Below, piece by piece: positions 1 through 8,734 of a DNA stretch of 64,000 nt. Source of the stretch: Amycolatopsis balhimycina FH 1894 (GTDB lineage Bacteria; Actinomycetota; Actinomycetes; Mycobacteriales; Pseudonocardiaceae). Below the pieces are notes generated by a model. It saw only the letters and a list, made by a program, of their open reading frames with translations. It was not told where the DNA came from and ran no database searches. The stretch spans positions 6,945,533 through 7,009,532 of the forward strand of contig NZ_KB913037.1 in NCBI RefSeq assembly GCF_000384295.1. Reading direction: 5' to 3'. Every line of letters begins with the position of its first letter. Positions within the stretch are counted from its first letter, which is position 1. Made by a program: the position numbers and the translations under genes.

Positions 1-82
1 TTCCGCTTATTGTTTCCCCGGGAGGCGGCGCGGATGCTCGCTGCGAGGCGCCGATCGCGCCGCCGTTCCCCGAGGAGTCCCC

Positions 83-211
83 ATGACCAGCAGGTTGAGA
101 GCTGCCGTCGCCACCTTCTTCGTCGTGTTTTCGCTAGCGTTCGCCGTGGACGGAATCACGACCACGACCGTCCCGGCCGGTCCGGACTGCGTCCGGCCCT
201 GCCACTTCTGA
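83..211 (+). CDS. Small secreted or membrane-anchored peptide, 42 aa
   Basis: A short ORF starts at ATG 83, preceded by a strong Shine-Dalgarno GAGGAG at 72-77 with 5-nt spacing. Residues 1-7 are basic (Arg at 4 and 6). Residues 8-22 are hydrophobic and end in AFA, so this is a signal-peptide or single-membrane-segment pattern. The short tail carries two cysteines (PDCVRPC). The mature product could be under 25 residues. It converges on the glycosyltransferase gene, with 12 nt between stops. I recognise no family; the strong ribosome site and coherent signal-like sequence are the only support. Confidence 0.5.
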   Translation: MTSRLRAAVATFFVVFSLAFAVDGITTTTVPAGPDCVRPCHF

Positions 212-223
212 GCGAGCGTCCGC

Positions 224-1501
224 CTACACTTCCGGGATTTCGGCCGGGACCGGTTCGAAGGCGTTGCCGGTGGCGATCTTGGGCCGGGGCAGTTCGACCG
301 GCTCGCCCGGCTTCGTCCGCCGATAGACCGCGGCGGTCGCTTCGGCGATCCGGCCCCAGTCGAAGTCCGCGGCCAGCCGGGACTGCGCGGCCCGCGCCCG
401 CTCGGCCGCGGCGTCCGCGTCGGAGAGCACCGTCGTCACGGCGTCGGCCAGCGCGGCGACATCGCCGGGGCTGAATGCCAGGCCTGTCTCGCCGTGCACC
501 ACGACCTCGCCGAGCCCACCGGCCGTCGACGCCACGAGGGGCGCCTTCGCCGCGGCGGCCTCCAGCGCGACGATCCCGAACGGCTCGTACCGGCTGGGCA
601 GCACCACGGCGTCGGCCGCGGCCAGCGCCGCCCGCAGATCGCGATCGGACAGGTGCCCGACGAAGTCGACGGCGCGCCGCACCCGCAGCTTCCGCGACTG
701 CTCGACGAGCTCGTCGAAGTGTCGTCCTTTTCCGGCGACGACCACGCGCGTGCCGGGATGACGGCGCCGGATGCGGGGGAGCGCGGCCAGCAGGTCCTGC
801 ACGCCCTTCTCCCACTCGAGTCGTCCGAAATAGAGCAACAGCGGAGCCCCGGCCGGGCTGTAGACCTCGCGGGCGTGCGCGATCTCCGCGGCCGGCACCT
901 GCCAGCCGCGTTCCTCGATGCCGTTGTGGATCACGGTGACGTCGTCGGCCTCGACCTCGAAGAGGTGCGCGACCTCCCGGCGCATGGCCTGCGAGCAGGT
1001 GATCAGCGCGTCGGCGCGGTTCGCCAGCCACCACTCGACCGAGTGAACCTGCTGGTTCAGCGGGTGCGACAGCCAGCCGGAGTGCCGCCCTGCCTCGGTC
1101 GCGTGGATCGTGCCGATCAGCGGCACCCGGGCGGCCTCGGCGATCGCGATGGCCGGATGCGCGACGAGCCAGTCGTGCGCGTGGACGACGTCGGGCTGCC
1201 AGGTGCGCAGCAGGTCCTGCGCGGCGCGGATCATGGCGTGCCCCATGGCCAGTGTCCAGGCGACAAGGTCGCGTTCGAAGGTCACGTGCATCGGGTCCTC
1301 GGCGACCCGGATGATCCGCACGCCCTCGACGACGCGGTCGGTGCGCGGGTGCGTCCCGGCGTCGGTGCCCGCGGCGTGCCGGCAGAGCACCACGACCTCG
1401 TGGCCCTGTCGGGACAGGTGGGTGGCGAGCGCGTGCACGTGCCGGGCCAGGCCGCCGATGGCCACTGGCGGGTACTCCCAGGACAGCATCAGCACACGCA
1501 T
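224..1501 (-). CDS. GT4-family glycosyltransferase (Rv3032-like alpha-glucan/MGLP glucosyltransferase)
   Basis: A 425-aa GT-B enzyme. The N-terminus has the glycogen-synthase-like WEYPP-GGLARHV acceptor motif, and the C-terminal half has the GT4 pattern PSRYEPFGIVALEAAA (E-x7-E). The product should elongate alpha-1,4-glucan from a nucleotide-sugar donor in the cytoplasm. Its neighbours are a GH57 branching enzyme and a methyltransferase, in the same set as Rv3030-Rv3032 of M. tuberculosis, which act in methylglucose lipopolysaccharide synthesis. It is the last gene of the leftward set, but a hairpin at 1622-1647 and a 180-nt gap suggest its own promoter. The assignment to MGLP rather than glycogen rests on context. 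Confidence 0.85.
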   Translation of the reverse strand: MRVLMLSWEYPPVAIGGLARHVHALATHLSRQGHEVVVLCRHAAGTDAGTHPRTDRVVEGVRIIRVAEDPMHVTFERDLVAWTLAMGHAMIRAAQDLLRTWQPDVVHAHDWLVAHPAIAIAEAARVPLIGTIHATEAGRHSGWLSHPLNQQVHSVEWWLANRADALITCSQAMRREVAHLFEVEADDVTVIHNGIEERGWQVPAAEIAHAREVYSPAGAPLLLYFGRLEWEKGVQDLLAALPRIRRRHPGTRVVVAGKGRHFDELVEQSRKLRVRRAVDFVGHLSDRDLRAALAAADAVVLPSRYEPFGIVALEAAAAKAPLVASTAGGLGEVVVHGETGLAFSPGDVAALADAVTTVLSDADAAAERARAAQSRLAADFDWGRIAEATAAVYRRTKPGEPVELPRPKIATGNAFEPVPAEIPEV

Positions 1502-1540
1502 GCGCAGAGGTTACTCGCGAGTCGGAAAAGGTCGACGGGC

Positions 1541-1559
1541 CCGTGGTGGCCCACCACGG
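1541..1559. promoter_or_regulatory. Palindrome upstream of the glycosyltransferase gene
   Basis: CCGTGGTGG-C-CCACCACGG is a perfect 9-bp inverted repeat with a 1-nt centre. It lies 40 nt upstream of the leftward start at 1501, so it is placed like an operator. No cognate regulator is identified. Confidence 0.4.
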
Positions 1560-1621
1560 ACATCCTGGCTGAATGTGATGCTGATCACCAGGCGGTCGTC
1601 AGTGGCTGTCGACGGAACCGC

Positions 1622-1647
1622 GCCGGGGCGGTCCGAGCCGCCCCGGC
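1622..1647 (-). terminator. Hairpin after the peroxidase gene
   Basis: GCCGGGGCGG (1622-1631) pairs with CCGCCCCGGC (1638-1647) in a perfect 10-bp stem. It begins 36 nt past the peroxidase stop on the leftward transcript. No U-tract follows. Confidence 0.5.
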
Positions 1648-1682
1648 AATCGGTCTCTCCGCGGGCGAATCGCAGGTCCCGG

Positions 1683-2171
1683 TCAGGACGGCAGCGCGGC
1701 TTCGATGGCCTTGACGACCATCTCGTCCTCCGGCTCGGTGCGCGGCCGGAACCGCGCCAGGACCTCGCCGTCGGCGCCGACGAGGAACTTCTCGAAGTTC
1801 CACTGGACGTCGCCCGCGGCGCCGTCGGCGTCGGCCGTCTTGGTCAGCTCCGCGTAGAGCGGGTGCCGGTCTTCGCCGTTGACGTCGATCTTCTGAAACA
1901 GCGGGAACGTGACGCCGTAGGTCGTCGAGCAGAACGTCTGGATCTCCTCCGCGCTGCCCGGTTCCTGCCCGGCGAACTGGTTACACGGAAATCCGACGAC
2001 GGAGAAGCCCTGGCCGCCGAAGCGTTCCTGCAGCCGCTCGAGGCCGGAATACTGCGGGGTCAGGCCGCATTTCGACGCGACATTGACCACGAGCAGCGCC
2101 TGGCCGGCCAGCGACCCCAGCGAGCTGTCCTGCCCGTCGAGCGTCTTGACCGGGATTTCGTGGATCCCCAT
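1683..2171 (-). CDS. Glutathione-peroxidase-family thiol peroxidase
   Basis: A 162-aa cytoplasmic protein of the GPx/BtuE family that reduces peroxides. Visible motifs are NVASKCG with peroxidatic Cys35, FPCNQF with Gln65, and WNFEKF with Trp124 and Asn125. Cys81 sits where thioredoxin-dependent members carry the resolving cysteine, so thioredoxin or mycothiol-linked reductant is more likely than glutathione. SD AAAGGGGA precedes the start. It begins 16 nt after the branching-enzyme stop, so it is probably cotranscribed with it. A peroxidase inside this polysaccharide set is not part of the mycobacterial arrangement as I remember it. Confidence 0.92.
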   Translation of the reverse strand: MGIHEIPVKTLDGQDSSLGSLAGQALLVVNVASKCGLTPQYSGLERLQERFGGQGFSVVGFPCNQFAGQEPGSAEEIQTFCSTTYGVTFPLFQKIDVNGEDRHPLYAELTKTADADGAAGDVQWNFEKFLVGADGEVLARFRPRTEPEDEMVVKAIEAALPS

Positions 2172-2187
2172 GAGGATGTGTCCCCTT

Positions 2188-3699
2188 TCAGTCGTGCTTC
2201 AGCGCCCGGGCGTCGAGGTGCCCGAACGGTCCGTCGTCGGCGCGGTAGGCGGCGGCGAGCTCTTCGGCTCGCGCGCGGTCGCCACGGCGCAGCAGCCCGG
2301 CCAGCGCGTCGAACCGCTCGGTGTGCACCTGGGCGCGGCGCCGCGCGTAGTCCGCGGCGGAGTCCTTCGTGACCATAAACGCCCAGTCGCTCTCCAGCGC
2401 CAGCATCGCTTCGGCCACGGCCTGGTCGGCAACGGTGTCCCGGGCCGTGGTGTCCAATCCGGCGACGAGGCCGAGGAGCCGCTCCTGCAACGCCGCGTTG
2501 GCGTCGACCATGTCCTTGACCTGCTCGCCGTCCCAAACACGCCAGTCCTTGCCGGAGCCCCACGACGACGAAGGCAGATCGATCGGCTCGCCGACGTGGC
2601 CGGCTTCCATCGCGCCCTTCAACGTCGTGACCCGCACTCCGGCTTCGGGCAGCGCGCGCAGCACGCCTTCCAGCCAGGCCGGTCCTTCGTGCCACCAGTG
2701 CCCGAACAGTTCCGTGTCGTAAGCGGCGACCACGAGCGCCTCGCGGCCGTGTTGCGCCTTCAACGAACGCAACCGCGTCACGACAGTCTCGACGAAGTCC
2801 TTGACGTGCAGCCCCAGCACGTCCGCGGCGAGCGCCGGGTCGTAGGGCGCCTTGTCCTGCGGCTCGACCGTCTTGCCGGTGACCCGCGACGCCTTGAGCC
2901 CCACCTCGTGCGCCCAGGTGTGGAAGTCGCGGTAGGCGGCGTGGCCGGGATAGCCGGCCTTCGGGGACCACACCCGGTAGGTGACCTCGAGATCCCGGCC
3001 GAAGGCGAGGACGTCGGTGCCGCCGACCGGCCGCGCGGCCCAGGTCGCCCCGCGCAGCGAAGGGCCGTCGACCAGGAACCGCCGCACGCCGGCGGCCGCG
3101 TAGTCGTTTTCCATGCCAGGCGCGTAGCCGCATTCCGGTGCCCAGATCCCCTCGGGCCGTGACCCGAGCCGCAGGGCTGTGTCGGCGAGCCCCGCGTTCA
3201 GCGCGAACTCGCGCACCCGCGGGTCGAGCAGCGGCTGGAACGGGTGCGCCAGCGGGCCACTGAGCAGCTCGATCGTCGATTTGTCGACCAACGACCGCAG
3301 GATGGGGGCGAAGCCGTGCCGCCACCGGGTGCCGAGTTCTTCGGCCGCGCGGACCGCGGTCCGGTGTTCGGCCGCGGCGAGCTCACGCAGGATCGGGTCA
3401 CCGCGCCACAGCGTCGACGCGTGCTGGGCGCGCAGCTGCCAGTGGCCGAGCCAGTCGTGGAAGGCGCGGATGCTGTACGGGTCGTCGAGCTGCGCGGCGA
3501 GCACCGGCGTCACGCCGAGCGTCAGCACGTCACGGCGGCCTTCGGCGGCGAACCGTTCGAGGAGGTCGACCATCGGCAGGTAGGAATGCGCCCACGCCTG
3601 GTAGAGCCATTCCTCGCCGACCGGCCAGCTGCCGTGGTGCGGCAGCCACGGCAGGTGGCTGTGCAGGACGGCGCAGAACGTCCCCTCGTAGTCCGTCAT
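2188..3699 (-). CDS. GH57 1,4-alpha-glucan branching enzyme (DUF1957, Rv3031-like)
   Basis: A 503-aa glycoside hydrolase family 57 enzyme that makes alpha-1,6 branches in alpha-1,4-glucan. It has the N-terminal VLHSHLPW motif (about residues 11-18). The nucleophile Glu189 lies in WAPECGY, and the acid/base Asp328 lies in AYDTELFGHWW. Length is typical of the Rv3031/TK1436 group. The start overlaps the methyltransferase stop by 4 nt, which indicates translational coupling. It most likely acts with the flanking GT4 enzyme on a methylated glucan primer. Confidence 0.92.
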   Translation of the reverse strand: MTDYEGTFCAVLHSHLPWLPHHGSWPVGEEWLYQAWAHSYLPMVDLLERFAAEGRRDVLTLGVTPVLAAQLDDPYSIRAFHDWLGHWQLRAQHASTLWRGDPILRELAAAEHRTAVRAAEELGTRWRHGFAPILRSLVDKSTIELLSGPLAHPFQPLLDPRVREFALNAGLADTALRLGSRPEGIWAPECGYAPGMENDYAAAGVRRFLVDGPSLRGATWAARPVGGTDVLAFGRDLEVTYRVWSPKAGYPGHAAYRDFHTWAHEVGLKASRVTGKTVEPQDKAPYDPALAADVLGLHVKDFVETVVTRLRSLKAQHGREALVVAAYDTELFGHWWHEGPAWLEGVLRALPEAGVRVTTLKGAMEAGHVGEPIDLPSSSWGSGKDWRVWDGEQVKDMVDANAALQERLLGLVAGLDTTARDTVADQAVAEAMLALESDWAFMVTKDSAADYARRRAQVHTERFDALAGLLRRGDRARAEELAAAYRADDGPFGHLDARALKHD

Positions 3700-4469
3700 C
3701 GGCGCACCGCCACGGCGACCAGGTCGAGGCTCGCGTCGATGTCGTCGCCGTGGATCTCGAACCCCGTGGCCTCGATCGCGGCGACGTCGGCGAGCAGCGC
3801 CGCCGGCCAGACGGCCTGCCCGGGCAGCTCACCCATGACGACGTCGAGCTGGGCGTCGATGATCGAACCGCCGTACCGCTCGTCGAGGGCACGCACGGCG
3901 TCGCCGTGGCGCAGCCCGTGCAAGGTCTCGACGCCGAAGCCGGCGTTGGTGAGCAGCTCCGCCAGCTCCGACGGCGCCAGCTCCCGGGTGTGGAACGGGT
4001 TCAGCGGCGTGTCGCTGTCCGGGGTGAAGGTCAGCCGGTTCGGCGTCGTGACCAAAAGCCGGCCACCCGGCTTCAGCACCCGGTGGCACTCCGCCAGGAA
4101 GCCGTCCTGATCCCACAAATGCTCGATGACCTGGAAGTTGGCCACGACGTCGACCACGCCGTCCCGCACCGGGAGGAACGCGAGGTTCGCTCGCGCGACG
4201 TCGATTTCGGGGTAGCGGCGGGCGACGTGCTCGGTGGTCAGGACGTCGTAGTCCAGCGCGAGCACCCGGTGGGCCGTGGTGGCCAGGAGCCCGGCTCCGT
4301 AGCCCTCGCCGCAGCCGGCCTCGAGCACTGTCGCGTCTGCGCAGTGGGGGAGCAGGGCGACGTACGCGGCTTCGTGACGACGGAACCAATAGTTCTCCTC
4401 GGCGATGCCGGGGACGGTTCGTTCGCCGGTCAGGTGCAGCGCCTCGGCCCGGGTGGCTGGGGTGGTCAC
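3696..4469 (-). CDS. SAM-dependent methyltransferase (Rv3030-like)
   Basis: A class I methyltransferase of 257 aa. The SAM-binding glycine loop is VLEAGCGEGYGAG, and the LTGERT-ENYWFRRH N-terminus matches the Rv3030 type as I recall it. It is first in the branching-enzyme operon, which fits O-methylation of a glucan. I chose GTG 4469 over GTG 4493. A -10 TAGGGT (minus strand, 4477-4482) ends 7 nt before it, a leaderless arrangement, and the upstream start would place that -10 inside the gene. The exact methylation position on the sugar cannot be told from sequence. Confidence 0.85.
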   Translation of the reverse strand: MTTPATRAEALHLTGERTVPGIAEENYWFRRHEAAYVALLPHCADATVLEAGCGEGYGAGLLATTAHRVLALDYDVLTTEHVARRYPEIDVARANLAFLPVRDGVVDVVANFQVIEHLWDQDGFLAECHRVLKPGGRLLVTTPNRLTFTPDSDTPLNPFHTRELAPSELAELLTNAGFGVETLHGLRHGDAVRALDERYGGSIIDAQLDVVMGELPGQAVWPAALLADVAAIEATGFEIHGDDIDASLDLVAVAVRR

Positions 4470-4522
4470 CTCCGCGACCCTAGCGGGTGTCACGCCCGGC
4501 CCCGCCGTCTCGTTCCGTGGTC

Positions 4523-4948
4523 ATGCAACGGACCATCACCCGCGTACTGCTCGTCGTCTTCGGCTTGGTCGAGGCCGTGGTCGGAATTTGGCCACTGGTG
4601 TCGCCCACCGGGTTCTACCAGGACTTTCCCGGCTTCCGCGCGGGCTGGGTGTCGATGGACGGCGCGTTCAACGAGCACCTTCTGCGCGACTTCGGCGGCC
4701 TCAACCTGGGGCTCGCGGCCCTGCTGATCGGAGCCGCCGTGATCGGCACCACAGCGGTCGCGCGGCTCGCCGCCGTCTCGGCACTGCTGTTCGGCGTGCC
4801 GCACTTCGGCTACCACCTCGGCCACGTCTCGCACTTCGAGCGGATCGACCAGATCCTCATCGTCGCGTCGACCGGGCTCGGAGTAGTGCTGCCGCTGGCG
4901 CTCCTGCTGCTTCCCGGACGGCGGGTCAGCCCACCGGCGATACCGTGA
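4523..4948 (+). CDS. Four-helix integral membrane protein, unknown function
   Basis: A 141-aa protein with four predicted membrane segments (about residues 6-25, 55-75, 78-98 and 112-132) and a conserved-looking FNEHLLRDFGGLN stretch before the second. An in-frame GTG at 4487 would overlap the divergent methyltransferase promoter, so ATG 4523 is preferred. The 3' end overlaps the convergent degV gene by 23 nt. I cannot name a family with certainty. Confidence 0.7.
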   Translation: MQRTITRVLLVVFGLVEAVVGIWPLVSPTGFYQDFPGFRAGWVSMDGAFNEHLLRDFGGLNLGLAALLIGAAVIGTTAVARLAAVSALLFGVPHFGYHLGHVSHFERIDQILIVASTGLGVVLPLALLLLPGRRVSPPAIP

Positions 4949-5771
4949 TGCCGAGCGAACCGGGCCCGAGGTGCGCACCGATGACCGTGCTCGCTTCGAC
5001 GACCATGCTCTCGGCCATGGCGGGCACCCGGCGTTCGATCTGCCTGCCGATCTCGAGGTCGTGGTCGCTGGCGCCGAACCGGGTGACGGCGATGTCGGCG
5101 CGGAAACCGCCGGACTTCTTCACCGCGAGGTCCACCATCTTGGCCAGCGCCCGCCGCGTGCCGGGGACGCGGGCCAGCGGCGCGACCTCGCCGTCCTTGA
5201 CCGTGAGCAGCGGCTTGATCGAAAACGCGCTGCCGAGCATCGCCTGCGCGGCGCCGATCCGGCCGCCCCGGCGGAGGTACTCCAGCGTGTCGACGTAGAT
5301 GAACTCGGTGCTCGTGGTGCACCGGCGTTCGGCGGCTTCGATGACGCGCCCGGCGTCCGCGCCGGCCGCGGCCGCGCGTGCCGCGGACACCGCGGCGAAG
5401 CCCAGGCTCATCCCGGTGGTGCGGCTGTCCAGGATGTGCACCGGGATGCGGACCTGCTGGGCGGCCTCCCGCGCCGCCCGGACGGTGTCGGACATGCGGC
5501 CGGAGATGTGGATGCTGACGATGGCGGTCGCGCCCGAGGCCGCCGCTTCCTGGTAGGTCCAGAAGAACGCCCCCGGGTCCGGGGGCGCGGTGGTGATCGT
5601 CTGCCCCGCTCTCATCGCGTCGATCACCTCGCCGCGGTCGAACCGGTTTTCGTCGTCGAAGTGGCTGCCCAGGTTCAGCTGGATCTGGACGACCCCGATG
5701 GCCCAGCGGGCGGCGACGGGGCCGGGAAGGCAGGAGCTCGAGTCGGTGATGACGGCGATGCGCGCGGGCAT
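4926..5771 (-). CDS. DegV family fatty-acid-binding protein
   Basis: A 281-aa cytosolic protein of the DegV/FakB fold that binds a single fatty acid. It has the N-terminal VITDSSSCLP motif, TAPPDPGAF (lid region), the ISGRMSDT motif, and DSRTTGMSLGF. In Firmicutes FakB partners a kinase FakA; no FakA gene is near here, so use in phospholipid synthesis is an inference only. The gene is divergent from fixA. Confidence 0.9.
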   Translation of the reverse strand: MPARIAVITDSSSCLPGPVAARWAIGVVQIQLNLGSHFDDENRFDRGEVIDAMRAGQTITTAPPDPGAFFWTYQEAAASGATAIVSIHISGRMSDTVRAAREAAQQVRIPVHILDSRTTGMSLGFAAVSAARAAAAGADAGRVIEAAERRCTTSTEFIYVDTLEYLRRGGRIGAAQAMLGSAFSIKPLLTVKDGEVAPLARVPGTRRALAKMVDLAVKKSGGFRADIAVTRFGASDHDLEIGRQIERRVPAMAESMVVEASTVIGAHLGPGSLGITVSPVG

Positions 5772-5797
5772 GGTGCCGGAGGCTAACCCTTATCGAC

Positions 5798-5961
5798 CTA
5801 CCGGTAGTAGGCCGTGGTTGGTCCGATCGGACGAACGGTGTTTCGGGTGAGGTAACCGGTCAACTACTGGGACGATCGTTCCGGTAAATTGCTCATCCAG
5901 GTGAATGGCGTCACCTCGACGGGTCCTGCGCCCCGATTGGCCCTAATCTACCGGCCAGTAG
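5798..5961. promoter_or_regulatory. Pair of related palindromes between degV and fixA
   Basis: CTACCGGTAG (5798-5807) is a perfect palindrome. CTACCGGCCAGTAG (5948-5961) is the same half-site CTAC...GTAG with a wider, imperfect centre. They lie near the two divergent starts (27 nt from degV, 54 nt from fixA). Both resemble TetR-type operators; no regulator is adjacent. Confidence 0.4.
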
Positions 5962-6015
5962 AGCACTGTCCCGTGGTCGTCCGCGGGCCACGAACCGGGA
6001 GGTCGAAGCAGACCC

Positions 6016-6801
6016 ATGACCAACATCGTCGTCCTGGTCAAGCAGGTACCGGACACCTACTCGGAGCGGAAGCTCAACGGGTCCGACCACACCCTTGACC
6101 GCGAATCCGCCGACGCCGTGCTCGACGAGATCAACGAGAAGGCCGTCGAAGAGGCGCTGAAGATCAAGGAAGCCGGCGAGGGCGAGGTCACCGTGATCTC
6201 GGTCGGCCCGGACCGCGCGACCGACGCCATCCGCAAGGCCCTGTCCATGGGCGCCGACAAGGCCATCCACGTGTCCGACGCGGCACTGCACGGCTCCGAC
6301 GCGATCGCCACCGCCAAGGTGCTCGCCGCCGCGATCTCGAAGGTCGAAGGCTTCGACCTGATCATCGCCGGCAACGAGTCCTCCGACGGCCGCGGCGGCG
6401 CCATCCCGGCGATCCTCGCCGAACTGCTCGGACTGCCGCAGGTCACCTACGCGCGCGAGGTCACGGTCGAGGGCACGACCATCAAGGCCGTCCGCGAGAC
6501 CGAGGACGGCCTCACCCGTCTCGAGGCGACCCTGCCCGCGGTGGTGAGCGTCGGCGAGAAGATCAACGAGCCGCGCTACCCGTCGTTCAAGGGCATCATG
6601 GCCGCGAAGAAGAAGCCGGTCGAGACGTTCACCATCGCCGACCTGGGCATCGACGCGGGCGAGGTCGGCCTCGCCAACGCGTGGTCGACCGTGACCGAAT
6701 CCTCGCCCAAGCCGCCGCGCACCGCCGGCGAGAAGGTCGAAGACGAGGGCGACGGCGGCACCAAGGTCGCCGAGTACCTGGTCGGCCAGAAGCTCATCTG
6801 A
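6016..6801 (+). CDS. fixA: Electron transfer flavoprotein beta subunit
   Basis: A 261-aa EtfB/FixA protein. It starts with the family pattern NIVVLVKQVPDT and carries the AMP/nucleotide-binding GNESSDGRGG. It forms a heterodimer with the downstream alpha subunit and passes electrons from acyl-CoA and similar flavin dehydrogenases to the ETF-quinone oxidoreductase. It corresponds in position to Rv3029c. The following fixB starts 30 nt downstream, so this is a two-gene operon. Confidence 0.95.
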   Translation: MTNIVVLVKQVPDTYSERKLNGSDHTLDRESADAVLDEINEKAVEEALKIKEAGEGEVTVISVGPDRATDAIRKALSMGADKAIHVSDAALHGSDAIATAKVLAAAISKVEGFDLIIAGNESSDGRGGAIPAILAELLGLPQVTYAREVTVEGTTIKAVRETEDGLTRLEATLPAVVSVGEKINEPRYPSFKGIMAAKKKPVETFTIADLGIDAGEVGLANAWSTVTESSPKPPRTAGEKVEDEGDGGTKVAEYLVGQKLI

Positions 6802-6831
6802 CAACGGCTCTTCGAGGAGGAAGTTAGAACC

Positions 6832-7791
6832 ATGGCTGAAGTACTCGTCCTCGTCGACCACGTCGACGGTGAGGTCAAGAAGGTCACGCTCGAGCTGCTG
6901 ACCGCCGCCCGCGCGCTCGGTGAGCCGTCGGCCGTCGTCGTCGGCCCGACCGGCACCGCCGCCAAGGCGAAGCAGGCGCTGGCCTCGCACGGCGCCGCCA
7001 AGGTGTATGTCGCGGAAGGCGACGACGCCGCGAACTACCTGGTCACGCCCAAGGTCGACGTGCTCGCCGCGCTGGCGCAGCAGGCGTCCCCGGCCGCCGT
7101 CCTGGTCACCGCCAGCGGCGAGGGCAAGGAGGTGGCGGCCCGCCTGGCCGTGCGCCTGGGCTCCGGCCTGATCTACGACGCCGTGGGCGTCAACAGCGAC
7201 GGCATCATCGACCAGTCCATCTTCGGTGGCGCGTTCTCGGTCAAGTCCAAGTCCGCGAAGGGCGCGCCGGTCGTCTCCATCCGCCCGGGCGCGGTCGAGG
7301 CCGAGCCTGCCGAGGGCGCGGCGGCCGAGGAGACCGTCGAGCTCCCCGCCGTCGACGCGGCGAAGGCGACGCGCATCACCGGCGTCGAGCCGGTCACCGG
7401 CGGTGACCGTCCCGAGCTGACCGAGGCCTCGATCGTGGTCTCCGGTGGCCGCGGCGTGGGTTCGGCGGAGAAGTTCGACGTCGTCGAGAAGCTGGCCGAC
7501 TCGCTCGGCGCGGCCGTCGGCGCCTCGCGCGCCGCCGTCGACTCCGGCTACTACCCGGCGCAGTTCCAGGTGGGCCAGACCGGCAAGACCGTGTCGCCGC
7601 AGCTGTACATCGCGCTCGGCATCTCCGGGGCGATCCAGCACCGCGCCGGCATGCAGACGTCGAAGACGATCATCGCCGTCAACAAGGACGCGGAGGCGCC
7701 GATCTTCGAGATCGCCGACTTCGGCATCGTCGGCGACCTGTTCAACGTCGCGCCGCAGCTGACCGAAGCGGTCGCGAAGCGCAAGGGCTGA
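6832..7791 (+). CDS. fixB: Electron transfer flavoprotein alpha subunit
   Basis: A 319-aa EtfA/FixB protein. The C-terminal FAD-binding domain is clear: [21 protein letters not shown], the [14 protein letters not shown] signature, SGAIQH and the final [10 protein letters not shown]. An SD of GAGGAGG lies upstream of ATG 6832. A strong terminator-like hairpin follows the stop and closes the fixAB operon. Confidence 0.95.
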   Translation: MAEVLVLVDHVDGEVKKVTLELLTAARALGEPSAVVVGPTGTAAKAKQALASHGAAKVYVAEGDDAANYLVTPKVDVLAALAQQASPAAVLVTASGEGKEVAARLAVRLGSGLIYDAVGVNSDGIIDQSIFGGAFSVKSKSAKGAPVVSIRPGAVEAEPAEGAAAEETVELPAVDAAKATRITGVEPVTGGDRPELTEASIVVSGGRGVGSAEKFDVVEKLADSLGAAVGASRAAVDSGYYPAQFQVGQTGKTVSPQLYIALGISGAIQHRAGMQTSKTIIAVNKDAEAPIFEIADFGIVGDLFNVAPQLTEAVAKRKG

Positions 7792-7804
7792 TTCCCAGCC
7801 TTCA

Positions 7805-7838
7805 GAAGGGCCTTCCGGGACCTCCCGGAAGGCCCTTC
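7805..7838 (+). terminator. Hairpin after fixB
   Basis: GAAGGGCCTTCCGGG pairs with CCCGGAAGGCCCTTC in a perfect 15-bp stem with a 4-nt loop, 14 nt past the fixB stop. Confidence 0.75.
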
Positions 7839-7951
7839 GTGCGTTCTCCGGACCTGAGAGGAGCCTGAGAACCCGCAATTAACTGAACGTGCACTAATCG
7901 GTCATCGGATGGCACTCTCCGCGGCTTCCTCCGCGCAGGTAAACCTTGACC

Positions 7952-8734
7952 ATGACGACGTCACAGCTCCTCGTCAGCACTGATCAGGCGGGTGCCGAGC
8001 TCGCCGCGGACGCTCCCCGGTACTCCCTTCTCGTCGCCCACGCGAACGAAGAAGTGGTCGCCGCGCAAAAACTGCGTCACCGGGTTTTCGCCGAGGAGAT
8101 GGGCGCGCGGCTGCACTCGCCGATCGCCGGTCTCGACGTCGACGAGTTCGACGAGTTCTGCGATCACCTGGTGGTCCGCGACGACAACACCGGCGACATC
8201 GTCGGCTGCTACCGGATGCTGCCACCGGAGCGCGCCGCCCAGGCCGGGAAGCTGTACGCCGACAGCGAATTCGACCTGAGCGCTTTGGATGGGCTCCGGC
8301 CGTCCCTGGTCGAAACCGGCCGGTCGTGCGTGCACCCGGACCACCGCAGCGGCGCTGTCGTCAGCCTGGTCTGGGCCGGTATCGCCCGCTACATGCTGCT
8401 CTCCGGCCACCGCTACCTCGCCGGCTGCGCCTCCGTCCCCCTGGTGGAAGGCGGCTCCTTCGCCGCCGGTGTGTGGGACGTCCTGCGCACCAAGCACTAT
8501 TCGGACGAGGCCACCCGCGTCTCGCCCCTGATCCCCTGGGAGTCGTCCGGCATCGAGCGTCCGGCACGGGCCACCTTGCCGCCGCTGATCAAGGGCTATG
8601 TCCGGCTCGGCGCCAAGGCCTACGGGCCGCCGGCGCTCGACGCCGACTTCGGCGTCGCGGACTTCTTCGTCGTGCTGGACCTGCACAACGTCGACGAGCG
8701 GTACCTGAGGTTCTTCCTCGGGGTCCAGCTATGA
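7952..8734 (+). CDS. GNAT acyltransferase (OlsB-like, Rv3027c position)
   Basis: A 260-aa protein of the acetyltransferase family that includes ornithine lipid synthase OlsB. It shows the HRVFAEEMGA block near residue 45, then DEFDEFCDHLVV and ETGRSCVHPDHR, all typical of OlsB-type N-acyltransferases. ATG 7952 is chosen over an in-frame TTG at 7946. The stop overlaps the next gene's ATG (ATGA), and that gene is a PlsC-type acyltransferase. The pair therefore resembles the OlsB/OlsA couple for amino-acid lipids; the actual substrate is not proved by sequence. Confidence 0.8.
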   Translation: MTTSQLLVSTDQAGAELAADAPRYSLLVAHANEEVVAAQKLRHRVFAEEMGARLHSPIAGLDVDEFDEFCDHLVVRDDNTGDIVGCYRMLPPERAAQAGKLYADSEFDLSALDGLRPSLVETGRSCVHPDHRSGAVVSLVWAGIARYMLLSGHRYLAGCASVPLVEGGSFAAGVWDVLRTKHYSDEATRVSPLIPWESSGIERPARATLPPLIKGYVRLGAKAYGPPALDADFGVADFFVVLDLHNVDERYLRFFLGVQL

